Source of the DNA: AP-15 sp963732095
GTDB lineage: Bacteria > Pseudomonadota > Alphaproteobacteria > ATCC43930 > CGMCC-115725
DNA: 64,000 bases
Assembly (NCBI GenBank): GCA_963732095.1
Contig: CAVSZA010000017.1
Location: 107,607-171,606, forward strand
Direction: 5' to 3'
The notes below the pieces were generated by a model. It did no database searches, was not told the DNA's origin, and saw only the letters and a program-made list of their open reading frames with translations. Below are positions 34,085 to 43,213 of this stretch, piece by piece. Positions within the stretch are counted from its first letter, which is position 1, and each line of letters starts with the position of its first letter. The position numbers were made by a program, and so were the translations under genes.

Positions 34085-35446
34085 ATGCCGCCCAATCCAA
34101 AAACCCTGCTGCTCGTCGACGATGACACGGGTCTGCTGCGGCAGTTGCGCTGGGCCTTTTCCGACCACAAGGTGTTCCCGGCCGGAACGCGCCAGGAAGC
34201 GATCGATTTCATCAGAAGGGAACCGATTCCGGTAGCCATCGTCGATCTTGGACTGCCGCCAGATCCCGACGGAGCTTCCGAGGGGCTGGCGACGCTGACC
34301 CAGATTCTCGCGATTGCGCCGGCGACAAAAGTCGTCATCGCGACCGGCAACGAAACTCGCGAACACGCATTGCGGGCGATCGCTCTGGGCGCCTATGACT
34401 TCTATCAAAAGCCGATCGACATCGACGTACTCCAGTTGATCGTCAGCCGAGCGGAACGAATGTTCGAGCTTGAAGACGAGAACCGTCGCCTTGCCGAAGT
34501 CGCTCAAACTTCGCCGGTCGACGGCATCATCGCGAGCAGCCCGGAAATGCTGCGGTTGCTGCGGAATCTGGAAAAGATAGCGCCCACCGATGTTACGGTA
34601 TTGCTGCTGGGCGAGAGCGGTACCGGCAAGGAATTGCTGGCTCAGGCGGTGCATAAGATGAGCCGCCGGTTCGGCGGGCCATTCGTGCCGATCAACTGCG
34701 CGGCCATTCCCGAAACCCTGCTCGAGAGTGAGCTCTTCGGTCACGAAAAAGGCGCCTTCACCGGCGCCCTGAGGCAAAACATCGGCAGAATCGAAAGCGC
34801 CGATCGCGGCACTCTGTTTCTCGACGAAATCGGCGATGTCCCATTGCCGATGCAAGTAAAATTGCTGCGGTTCTTGCAGGACCAGATCGTTGAGCGCGTT
34901 GGCGGTCGAAAGCCGATACAAGTCGACGTGCGGATCGTTTGTGCGACAAACCAGGACCTCGATCACATGATGGCCGAGGGCCGCTTTCGCGAGGACCTCT
35001 ATTACCGCTTGAATGAGGTTACGGTGCGGGTGCCCCCGCTTCGCGAGCGGCTTGGAGATGCGGTGGTTTTGGCTAGTTTCTTTCTCCGGCGGTTCGCCGC
35101 GGAATATGGCCGCCCGGTTCGCGGCTTCGCCTCCGCGGCTCTTGCAGCGATCAAGGACTACCCCTGGCCGGGCAATGTCCGCGAGCTCGAAAATCGGGTG
35201 AAGCGCGCGGTTGTGATGGCTGACGCCGCGCTGCTTTCGCCCTCCGATCTCGGCCTTTCGGCGCAAGAAGAAGAGCCGCAATCGCTTGGCATCCGGGCCG
35301 CCCGCGCCCGCGCCGAGCGGGAGGTGCTCCAACTCGCTCTTGCCCAGGCCGGGTCCAATCTGTCGAAAGCGGCAAAGCTGCTCGGGATCAGCCGGCCCAC
35401 GCTGTACGATTTGATGCAGCAACACCAGATCGGCCTCGATGCCTGA
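34085..35446 (+). CDS. prsR: PEP-CTERM-system sigma-54 response regulator PrsR
   Basis: An NtrC-type activator of 453 residues. The receiver domain has acidic pocket DDD near residue 13, phospho-acceptor Asp54 and Lys in FYQKPID. The AAA+ domain has Walker A GESGTGKE (about 176-183), GAFTGA (223-228, the sigma-54 contact loop), and Walker B GTLFLDEIGD. The C-terminal helix-turn-helix is Fis-like (LSKAAKLLGISRPTLYDLM). It starts 5 bp after prsK and overlaps the region just before prsT. Its targets in other species are EPS and PEP-CTERM genes with sigma-54 promoters. Confidence 0.94.
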   Translation: MPPNPKTLLLVDDDTGLLRQLRWAFSDHKVFPAGTRQEAIDFIRREPIPVAIVDLGLPPDPDGASEGLATLTQILAIAPATKVVIATGNETREHALRAIALGAYDFYQKPIDIDVLQLIVSRAERMFELEDENRRLAEVAQTSPVDGIIASSPEMLRLLRNLEKIAPTDVTVLLLGESGTGKELLAQAVHKMSRRFGGPFVPINCAAIPETLLESELFGHEKGAFTGALRQNIGRIESADRGTLFLDEIGDVPLPMQVKLLRFLQDQIVERVGGRKPIQVDVRIVCATNQDLDHMMAEGRFREDLYYRLNEVTVRVPPLRERLGDAVVLASFFLRRFAAEYGRPVRGFASAALAAIKDYPWPGNVRELENRVKRAVVMADAALLSPSDLGLSAQEEEPQSLGIRAARARAEREVLQLALAQAGSNLSKAAKLLGISRPTLYDLMQQHQIGLDA

Positions 35447-35489
35447 GGGTGGTTTGGGCGTGACGGCGGTTTGCAAGAAAGGGAACGCA

Positions 35490-38400
35490 ATGCCCCAGGG
35501 TCGTAGCGGCAGTCCATGGCGCTCCGTAATTTTCGCCGCCGCCGTCGCCATATTCGCGTGTCCCGCGGCCGACGCCAAAGATTCTATGGCCTCGGTCAAA
35601 GACGCCGAACAATATGTCGCCAAGGGGAACCTCAAGGCTGCCGAAATCGAACTGCGCAACGCCATCCGCGAAGCGCCGCAAGACCCAGTTCTTCATGCCA
35701 GATTGGCCGACGTATATTTACAACTCGCCGATCCCGCGGCAGCGGAGCGCGAAGCACGCGCCGCCCTCGAGCGCAATGGCGAAGAGGCAGACTACCTATC
35801 GGTGCTGATGGACGCCTTGTTGCGTCAGGAGAAATTTGCCGATCTCCTGGACCTGATCAAGCCGGGCGATCGCACTCCGGCGCTCGAGAGCAAAGTCAGA
35901 ACGGCGCTCGGTACCGCGGAAGCCGGGCTGCGCGATCGGGATAAGGCTGAAAATCTGCTGCGCGAAGCCGTCAAGCTCGATCCCACCGCCGTCCGCCCCA
36001 AAATTCAGCTCGCACGCTTGTTGACGGGCACGAAACCTACGGAGGCGGACAAGTTTATCGACGAAGCGATCGCCGCCAACCCACAGTCGGCCGAAGCTCT
36101 ACAAGTGAAGGGAGAGATGCTGCGCAGCCGAGGTGACCAAGACGGCGCCCTTCGCCTATTCGACGAGGCGCTGAAAATTGATCCGAAAAACTTGCTGGCG
36201 CATTTGAGCCGTGCCAACGTCAATATCGCGCTCGGCAAATACAAGGTGGCGGACGAGGATCTCGATCCCATCCTCAAGGCCTCTCCCAACAATTTCATGG
36301 CAAATTACCTCCGGGGATTGGAGGTTGCCAAAAAGCAGGACTACGCCGCGGCAGATCGCATCTTCGATCGCATCAGCCCTGCCTTCTCGGTGTTCTGGGC
36401 AGGGTATTATCTGCAGGGCGCGACGAAACTGGCCCTCGGGCAATCCGCCCAGGCGGAAGCACTATTGGCCAAATATCTCACCCGCGTTCCCGATGATGTG
36501 AGGGCGGCCCGGCTGATCGCCACCGCCGCTCTGCAACAGCGATCTCCGTCTCGGGCAATCGAGTATCTGAAACCAATCGTCAACAAGGTTCCGGCGGACG
36601 CGGCGATTCTGACCCTTCTCGGTAATGCCTATATGGCGGACGGCAAGCCAGACCTCGCTTTACAGCAGTTCGAAAAGGCTGCCACTCTCGATCCCGACAA
36701 TCCTGCCATCAAGACACGGGTCGGCATTTCGGAAATCGATACCGGGCAGGGGCAGCTGGGGCTGAGCACACTCGAGCAAGTGTTCGCCACTGACGCCGGC
36801 GCGCCTGTTGCCGGTCCGACGCTGGTATTGACCGAGCTGCGTGCCAAACACCTCGACAAGGCGGCCGAAGTGGCCAGTGCTTTGGTCAAAAGAGACGCCA
36901 AGAACCCGCTTTACTTCACCTTGCTCGGGATCGTCCGCGTCACGCAGCGGGATTATTCGGCCGCCGAGGCTGCCTTCCGCGCCGCGCTCGCGATCAACCC
37001 GGAGTTCCCCGCGGCCACGCGCGATCTCGCGCAGCTGTACGTTGCGACCGGCCGCAGCGACGATGCTAAAAAAGTATATACCGACCTTCTCGCGAAGAAG
37101 GCTGATGATGTGACCGCCCTTCTCGGGCTTGCGGACATTTACATTTCCGAGAAAAAATGGCCGGAAGCCACCGACGCCATCAACCGGGCACGTTCGGCGG
37201 CAAAAAACGATCCGTCGCCCGGGCTCAAGCTGGTGGCCGTATACGAATCTCGTCAGGACTGGAAAAGCGCCAAAAGCGTGGCGGCTGAACTCGCGGCGCA
37301 ATTTCCGGGGGATGTCAACGTCCTCGAAGCCCAAGGGAGAGCTCAGTACGGCGCCGGTGACATGGACGGCGCAGTGTCGAGCTACAAGCGGGCTCACGAC
37401 CTTGCGCCGGGGTCGATCCCGATCCTGTCCCGATACCTTTCCTTGCTCAACGAGAATAAATATTTCGTCGAAGCGCGCAGTGTGTTGCAAGAGGCTATTG
37501 CCCGTGATCCTCGCAACGGGTCATTGAAGGCCGACCTGATCCGCGTCGAAAACGAAATTGGCGGAGTGGACGCCGCAGTAGCTAAGGCCCGAACCTTGGC
37601 GAAGGATGATCCCGATAGCAACATCTATTATCTGGTAGCGGCCGAGCTCTATGAAAAGGCGGGACGGACGCCGGATGCGATAGCGATACTCACTGAGAGC
37701 GTGGCGGCGAGGCCGTCGGACGATGCCTTGATAAGCGCCCTGGCGCAACTTTACCGCCGCACAGGAGAACTGGGCAAGGCAGAAGAAGTTTTGGCCAGCC
37801 GGCTGAAGGCTGATCTGAAGAATACCGCGATAAGGTCGGCGCTGGCCTCGCTATACCTGACCACCGGACGAATTTCTGAGGCCAAGAAGATCTACATCGA
37901 ACTCAATTCGCAGCGGCCAAACGATGCCGCACCTTTACTTGGCCTCGCCGAAGTCGCAGCTAAGGAAAAGAGCTGGTCGGAGGCGATGGATTACGTCAAC
38001 CGCGCACGCGCCGCCGCACCAAATGATCCGGCTCCCGAGATTGCTCTCGTCAACTTGTACGGGTCGCAGCAGAACTGGAAGGACGCAGCGGTCGCCGCAA
38101 ACGATGTCGCTGAGCGATTTCCAGCCAGTCCTGAAGCTCTCGACGCCAAAGGGCGGGTTCAAATAGCAACAGGGGATAAAGAAGGCGCGATTGCCACCTA
38201 CAAACGTATCTACGAACTGGCGCCGAATTCCCTGCCGGTCCTATCGCGCTATGTTGCCTTGCTCAACTCGGCGAAGGACTTTACTCAGGCGCGAACCGTC
38301 CTGCAGACCGCCCTCGCCCGCGATCCCAAGAATAACCAGTTGAAGGGCGACTTGATTCGCGTCGAAGCGGAAATCGACGGGTTGGAGGCGGGCCTCGCAA

Positions 38401-39098
38401 AAGCGCGCGCCTTTGCGCAGGATGATCCGGAGAACCCCGTTTACGATATGGTTTCGGCGGAATTATTGGAGAAGGCTGGACGCAGCGGCGACTCTATTCT
38501 GTTGCTCGAGAAAGCCGTCGCCGCGCGGCCGTCGGACGACAATCTCGTCGCGGCGCTGGCCCGTCTCTATGCTCGGACCGGCGAGCTTGGCAAGGCCGAG
38601 GCCGTCTTGAATTCCCGCTTAAAGATGGAGCCGAAGGATCTGGCAATTCGCTCGACTTTGGCTTCCATATACTTGGAACAAAAGAAATACGATAATGCAA
38701 TTGTCGAGTACACTCGCATCACTGCCGAGCGCCCGGCCGACTCGGCGGCGTTGAACAATTTGGCTTGGCTTTATCAGCAAAAGGGCGACCTTGTGAAAGC
38801 GCGCGGATTGGCCGAACGCGCCACTGCGGCCGCCCCGCGGGTGCCGCAGATCGATGATACTCTGGGATGGATCCTGTTGGCCCAAGGCGATGCGCAGAAA
38901 GCGCTTACCTTGCTGAGCGCCGCCAGCTTGTCGGCTCCTGGCAACCCGGATATCCAATATCACCTGGCGGTCGCGCTTCATCGGGTGGGCCGTCAGGCTG
39001 ATGCTCAAACGACCCTCGAAAAGTTGCTCGGCTCTGGCGCATCGTTCTCCGACAAGACCGAGGCGGAAAAGCTGTTGCAGGAGCTGAAGCGGAGCTAA
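35490..39098 (+). CDS. prsT: XrtA/PEP-CTERM-system TPR-repeat protein PrsT, enlarged by an internal duplication
   Basis: A 1,202-residue exported TPR protein. The ATG at 35490 gives a clean signal peptide (VIFAAAVAIFACPAADA); an ATG at 35439 would overlap prsR and put 17 residues in front of it. The rest is made of tandem TPRs. PrsT proteins usually have about 920-930 residues. Here a block of about 272 residues is present twice, beginning LLGLADIYISEKKW (near 37122) and LLGLAEVAAKEKSW (near 37938); both copies contain VAARPSDDxLxxALAxLYxRTGELGKAE. PrsT is thought to support EPS assembly or export in the periplasm. It is the last gene of the plus-strand unit. Confidence 0.9.
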   Translation: MPQGRSGSPWRSVIFAAAVAIFACPAADAKDSMASVKDAEQYVAKGNLKAAEIELRNAIREAPQDPVLHARLADVYLQLADPAAAEREARAALERNGEEADYLSVLMDALLRQEKFADLLDLIKPGDRTPALESKVRTALGTAEAGLRDRDKAENLLREAVKLDPTAVRPKIQLARLLTGTKPTEADKFIDEAIAANPQSAEALQVKGEMLRSRGDQDGALRLFDEALKIDPKNLLAHLSRANVNIALGKYKVADEDLDPILKASPNNFMANYLRGLEVAKKQDYAAADRIFDRISPAFSVFWAGYYLQGATKLALGQSAQAEALLAKYLTRVPDDVRAARLIATAALQQRSPSRAIEYLKPIVNKVPADAAILTLLGNAYMADGKPDLALQQFEKAATLDPDNPAIKTRVGISEIDTGQGQLGLSTLEQVFATDAGAPVAGPTLVLTELRAKHLDKAAEVASALVKRDAKNPLYFTLLGIVRVTQRDYSAAEAAFRAALAINPEFPAATRDLAQLYVATGRSDDAKKVYTDLLAKKADDVTALLGLADIYISEKKWPEATDAINRARSAAKNDPSPGLKLVAVYESRQDWKSAKSVAAELAAQFPGDVNVLEAQGRAQYGAGDMDGAVSSYKRAHDLAPGSIPILSRYLSLLNENKYFVEARSVLQEAIARDPRNGSLKADLIRVENEIGGVDAAVAKARTLAKDDPDSNIYYLVAAELYEKAGRTPDAIAILTESVAARPSDDALISALAQLYRRTGELGKAEEVLASRLKADLKNTAIRSALASLYLTTGRISEAKKIYIELNSQRPNDAAPLLGLAEVAAKEKSWSEAMDYVNRARAAAPNDPAPEIALVNLYGSQQNWKDAAVAANDVAERFPASPEALDAKGRVQIATGDKEGAIATYKRIYELAPNSLPVLSRYVALLNSAKDFTQARTVLQTALARDPKNNQLKGDLIRVEAEIDGLEAGLAKARAFAQDDPENPVYDMVSAELLEKAGRSGDSILLLEKAVAARPSDDNLVAALARLYARTGELGKAEAVLNSRLKMEPKDLAIRSTLASIYLEQKKYDNAIVEYTRITAERPADSAALNNLAWLYQQKGDLVKARGLAERATAAAPRVPQIDDTLGWILLAQGDAQKALTLLSAASLSAPGNPDIQYHLAVALHRVGRQADAQTTLEKLLGSGASFSDKTEAEKLLQELKRS

Positions 39099-39107
39099 AT
39101 TACCGCG

Positions 39108-40235
39108 CTAGCGGGCGGCATCGATCTCCTGCAGCAGCCCCCGCAGCTCCCGAGCGAGCCCGGGCGCGGGCGCGTTGCGGCGAGTGGGCACGGAAGCATA
39201 GCCTGCGAGAGAACTTGCCTCCTCCTCCATATTCTCTGGCACCGCGGTCAATCGGCGGAGCACGACCGTCAGCTCCTCGACGGCGGCTTGCAGTTCCGGA
39301 AACGACACGGCACCGACAATTTTGCCGTCATCAACGGGCCGTTGCTGCACGGCGGCCGAGCGCATTGTTGTCTCGAACGCCTCGACCGATGTGCGCATCG
39401 TGGCTTCGAGCGCTTGGGTAGTCTCCGACAATCGGCTGACCGCATCGAGCAAGGGGCCTTGTTCGAAGGCTGCGACCAGCCGTTCAGGAAGCCGAGCCGG
39501 CAATTCGCCGCCTCTGTCATCTGCCGCCGGACGGTTCCGACCCGTCTCGAGCAACGACACGACACGGCGCAGAAGGCCGATTTCTTCGGGCTCGACCGTT
39601 AGCCGGGCAATAGTTTCGAGCAACGGCTCCGCCGTAACATCGACGGCAATCCTGCCGAGCGCAGCGAGGAGAAGCAGGCCGGCCACTATCAAAATCGCGG
39701 ATACCGTCGGGATCACGCCGGTTTGAAATGGCAAGGCTCCATGGTTTTGCGCTACGCCGAGTCCGACTATTCCGACGAGCACGATCAGGACACTAAGGAA
39801 ATGGCTGCGGGCTAAGCATATATAGTTACACCGGGCAATCTCGCGTCTCGCCTCGTCCGCATTAAACCGGGCCGGAACGACGGCGCTATCATCCGCAGTC
39901 TCCGGTTCTGCCTGCGCTGAGCGCGTCGCAAGTCGCCTGAACCCGCTTGTCCCAAGCGCGGCGATCCAGTCGCGCCAGGCGGGCGTTCGGTCAACCGCGG
40001 CGCGCCCCAGATGGTGTCGCATCCAAAACATACTGGCGACCAAGTTTGTGGTCGTCAGCAGCATCGCGCCAAGGCCGTACACGCCAAGGGCGCCGACCGC
40101 GAGTACCGGCAGATGCGGCATCAGGATCGTTGCGATGTCGGAGCGCGGCGCGTTCATCGCCTCGGCGACTGCCAAGGCGATCGCCAGAACGAGCGCGCCG
40201 ATCGCACTCGACAAGACTATGATCCAGTTTGGCAT
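39108..40235 (-). CDS. Multi-helix membrane protein of unknown function
   Basis: I do not recognise this 375-residue protein. Two hydrophobic helices lie near residues 5-25 and 42-70 and two more near 145-165 and 172-195, followed by a cytosolic or periplasmic tail of about 180 residues that is rich in Leu/Glu and likely coiled (VAAFEQGPLLDAVSRLSETT, EAFETTMRSAA). The layout, membrane helices plus a long helical tail, resembles MotA/TolQ/ExbB-like or anti-apoptotic-style tethered coiled-coil proteins, but no family motif supports either. The ATG at 40235 follows GGAAGGACC. It is convergent with prsT (9-bp gap), so it need not belong to that system. Confidence 0.7.
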   Translation of the reverse strand: MPNWIIVLSSAIGALVLAIALAVAEAMNAPRSDIATILMPHLPVLAVGALGVYGLGAMLLTTTNLVASMFWMRHHLGRAAVDRTPAWRDWIAALGTSGFRRLATRSAQAEPETADDSAVVPARFNADEARREIARCNYICLARSHFLSVLIVLVGIVGLGVAQNHGALPFQTGVIPTVSAILIVAGLLLLAALGRIAVDVTAEPLLETIARLTVEPEEIGLLRRVVSLLETGRNRPAADDRGGELPARLPERLVAAFEQGPLLDAVSRLSETTQALEATMRTSVEAFETTMRSAAVQQRPVDDGKIVGAVSFPELQAAVEELTVVLRRLTAVPENMEEEASSLAGYASVPTRRNAPAPGLARELRGLLQEIDAAR

Positions 40236-40383
40236 CGACGGTCCTTCCGCAGCTGGCCATCCGGCCTATCCGGGCCCGGACGGCCGCGAGGCACTACACT
40301 TGCCGCGCGTTGGCAGTTTATCAAACCTGCGGTAAAAATCCTCTATTCGGCGGTATTCGCTCCGCGCGGCTCTGTTACCGGGG

Positions 40384-42069
40384 TCAACCACCGCTCGCCC
40401 GAGCCTTCGCCCAGCTGTCGCGTAGCCCCACGGTGCGGTTGAAGATGAGGCGGTTCGGGGTGCTGTCGAGATCCGCACAGAAATAGCCTTGGCGCTCGAA
40501 CTGAATCGCCTCTCCCCGCACCGCAGCCGCCAGTGCGGGCTCCACCTGGCTGTGGATCAGGATCTCGAGTGAGTGCGGATTGAGGTCGGCAAAAAGATCG
40601 CCGCTTGGGCCAAGGTCGGAGGCGTTGAAGAGGGAGTTGTAGATCCGGATTTCCGCCGGCACGGCACACGCTGCCGAGACCCAATGCAAAGTCGCCCTGA
40701 CCTTGCGTCCGTCGGGAGCATTGCCGCCGCGAGTCGCCGGATCATAGGTACATATCAGCTCCACGACCTCGCCTGCCGCATTTTTCACTGCCTCACGGCA
40801 GGTGACCAAATAGCCATACCGCAGTCTTACCTCCCGCCCTGGCGAAAGCCGGTAGAAACTCCGGGACGGATATTCCATAAAATCCTCAGCTTCGACGTAG
40901 ATCTCGCGCCCAAAGGGAATGCGGCGCGTACCGGAAGCGGGGTCCTCGGGATTGTTGGCCGCGTCGAGCTCCTCGATCACCCCAACGGGATAGTTGTCGA
41001 CGACAAGCTTCAGTGGGCGCAGCACCGCCATTCGGCGCTGGGAGATCTTATTGAGGCACTCGCGGATCGCATGCTCGAACATTGCAACATCGACAACGCT
41101 GTGCGCCCGTGCGACGCCGACCGAGCGGACGAAATCACGTATGGCAGCCGGTGGGACACCGCGTCGCCGAAGCGCCGCCAGTGTCGGCATCCGCGGATCG
41201 TCCCAGCCGCTGACCCGGCCTTGCCGCACAAGCTCCGTCAGGAAACGTTTCGACAGCACCGTGAAATTCAGGTTGAGCCGGGCGAATTCGTATTGCCGCG
41301 GCCGCGACGGCACCGGCAGATTTTCGATCAGCCAATCGTAGAGCGGACGATGGTCCTCGAATTCGAGCGTGCACAGGGAATGGGTCACACCCTCTATCGC
41401 GTCCGACTGGCCATGAGCGAAGTCATAAGTCGGGTAAATGCACCATTTGGTTCCGGTGCGCGGATGCTCCGCGTGCAGGATGCGATAGAGCACCGGGTCA
41501 CGCAGATTGATGTTGCCGGCCGCCATGTCGATCTTCGCCCGCAGCACACGCGCACCGTTGGGGAACTTGCCTTCCCGCATACGGCGGAACAGATCCAGAT
41601 TTTCGTCTATTGATCTGTCGCGGTAGGGGCTGTTGCGCCCGGGCTCGGTCAGGCTGCCCCGCATCGCCCGCATCTCGTCGGCCGGCAGATCATCGACGTA
41701 AGCCCTGCCGGTGCGGATCAGGTGCTCGGCCCAATCATAGAGTTGCTCGAAATAATCGGACGCGTAGTAGAGGTGCGGCCCCCAGTCGAACCCGAGCCAG
41801 CGCACGTCGCGCTTGATCGAATCGATGTATTCCTGCTCCTCCTTGGTCGGGTTGGTGTCGTCGAACCGCAAATGGCAGCGGCCGCCGTATTCCTGCGCCA
41901 CGCCGAAATTCAGGCAGATCGCCTTAGCGTGCCCGATGTGAAGGTAGCCATTGGGCTCGGGGGGAAAGCGCGTGACTATCTCGGTGTTGTGCCCGGCAGC
42001 GATATCGGCGTCGATGATGTCGCGGATAAAGTTGCGGCCCGGCTGCGCCGCCGCCGTTTCTTTTGTCAT
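40384..42069 (-). CDS. glnS: Glutaminyl-tRNA synthetase
   Basis: Charges tRNA-Gln directly with glutamine. The 561-residue class I synthetase has the HIGH motif in GYLHIGHAKA, RFDDTNPTKEEQEY, the KMSKS-type loop as VLSKR, and the two beta-barrel anticodon domains (for example SFYRLSPGREVRLR and DLDSTPNRLIFNRTV). No C-terminal YqeY-like extension is present. The ATG at 42069 has GGGGAAT at a good distance; an ATG at 42087 would add six residues. Many alphaproteobacteria lack GlnRS and use GatCAB, so its presence is a useful taxonomic marker. Confidence 0.95.
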   Translation of the reverse strand: MTKETAAAQPGRNFIRDIIDADIAAGHNTEIVTRFPPEPNGYLHIGHAKAICLNFGVAQEYGGRCHLRFDDTNPTKEEQEYIDSIKRDVRWLGFDWGPHLYYASDYFEQLYDWAEHLIRTGRAYVDDLPADEMRAMRGSLTEPGRNSPYRDRSIDENLDLFRRMREGKFPNGARVLRAKIDMAAGNINLRDPVLYRILHAEHPRTGTKWCIYPTYDFAHGQSDAIEGVTHSLCTLEFEDHRPLYDWLIENLPVPSRPRQYEFARLNLNFTVLSKRFLTELVRQGRVSGWDDPRMPTLAALRRRGVPPAAIRDFVRSVGVARAHSVVDVAMFEHAIRECLNKISQRRMAVLRPLKLVVDNYPVGVIEELDAANNPEDPASGTRRIPFGREIYVEAEDFMEYPSRSFYRLSPGREVRLRYGYLVTCREAVKNAAGEVVELICTYDPATRGGNAPDGRKVRATLHWVSAACAVPAEIRIYNSLFNASDLGPSGDLFADLNPHSLEILIHSQVEPALAAAVRGEAIQFERQGYFCADLDSTPNRLIFNRTVGLRDSWAKARASGG

Positions 42070-42204
42070 CACATTCCCCGGTGCCATTACGCCTGCCTAT
42101 GTGGCGCATCCCGGCACGGCTGCCAAGCCGATCAGTTTTTCGTACCGAGACGGCCCGTTAAGGGCCGGCACCGGTACCATGAACACCGGCCTTTACCCAA
42201 TTCC

Positions 42205-42275
42205 CAGAGGCCCGTGTCCTTGGTTTCCGGGCTCGCGGGCGACGCCCGCGACCCGGAATGACACGGATTTCTACG
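42205..42275. repeat. Dispersed palindromic intergenic repeat
   Basis: TTTCCGGGCTCGCGGGCG and its partial complement CGCCCGCGACCCGGAA form a hairpin followed by ATGACAC, between glnS and the dienelactone hydrolase gene. The same core (TTCCGGGCTCG ... CCCGGAATGAC) occurs near 49.3 kb. Confidence 0.55.
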
Positions 42276-42298
42276 GGATTCCCGATCCGGGACGCCGC

Positions 42299-43060
42299 CT
42301 AGGTGCGGGGTGCGCCGAGATGGCGGTGGAAGAAATTAAAGACCTTGTGCCAGCCGTCGACCGCCTGCTCGGGCCGATAATTCGGGCGATAGTGGGCAAA
42401 AAACGCGTGGCCGGCACCGTCATAGCGGTGGAACTCGTAATTCTTGCCGTGCTTCTTTAGTTCCGCCTCGGTCTTGTTGACATGTTCGGGCGTCGGGTTA
42501 GGGTCTTCGTTCCCGAACAGACCCAATAGCGGGCAATTGATCCCTTCGGTCAGATCGATCGGCGCCACCGGCTGGTTCTTCGTCAGCCGCGATTTGTCGT
42601 CGACGACGACATTGCCGCCCCAGCAATCGACCGCGCCCTGGACGAGATGCGACAGTTTGCACGCCACCAGATAGGTCTGCCGGCCGCCCGAGCAGAAGCC
42701 GATCACGCCGACTTTGCCGTTGGCATGCGGCTGCGAGCGCAGAAAGTCGATGGCGCCGGTCACATCGCCGAGCATCTGCTCGTCCGGGACGCCGCCGCCC
42801 TCACGCACCTTGGCGACAACCGCTTCGTCGGCGCCATCGCCGACGCGGAAATAAAGGCTCGGCGCCACGGCGGCATAGCCGTGATGGGCGAATTTGCGGG
42901 CGACCTCGCAGGTCCATTCGTCCCAGCCCGGCATGTGATGGATTACGACGACCCCAGGATGCGGACCGGCATTGGCCGGGTGCGCGTAATAAGCGTCGCC
43001 GCGGTCGCCGCCATGCCCGCGATAGGTCGCCATCCCCGCTTGTATATTCCGAAACGCCAT
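42299..43060 (-). CDS. Dienelactone hydrolase family protein (second copy)
   Basis: A 253-residue paralogue of the 17.5-kb gene. Cys nucleophile in GFCSGGRQTYLVAC, acid in LFGNEDPNPTPEHVN, His in YDGAGHAFFAHY. HHMPGWDEW and ARKFAHHGYAA are shared with the first copy. The ATG at 43060 has GGGAGGATC upstream. It is divergent from a CoA-transferase gene 150 bp away. Substrate unknown; ring-cleavage lactones or other activated esters are plausible. Confidence 0.9.
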   Translation of the reverse strand: MAFRNIQAGMATYRGHGGDRGDAYYAHPANAGPHPGVVVIHHMPGWDEWTCEVARKFAHHGYAAVAPSLYFRVGDGADEAVVAKVREGGGVPDEQMLGDVTGAIDFLRSQPHANGKVGVIGFCSGGRQTYLVACKLSHLVQGAVDCWGGNVVVDDKSRLTKNQPVAPIDLTEGINCPLLGLFGNEDPNPTPEHVNKTEAELKKHGKNYEFHRYDGAGHAFFAHYRPNYRPEQAVDGWHKVFNFFHRHLGAPRT

Positions 43061-43213
43061 GTTGATCCTCCCGCCAAAATGCCGGCGGCTCTCTTGGCAC
43101 CGAACCCCGGCAAAAGCAAGCCGGATATCCAACCGCACGGCCGCTCGCTGCTTGACATTGCCCGCGCGCTGTTCCGACTTTGCTCGATCGGCCGAGCGAT
43201 AAGGAGACCGATG

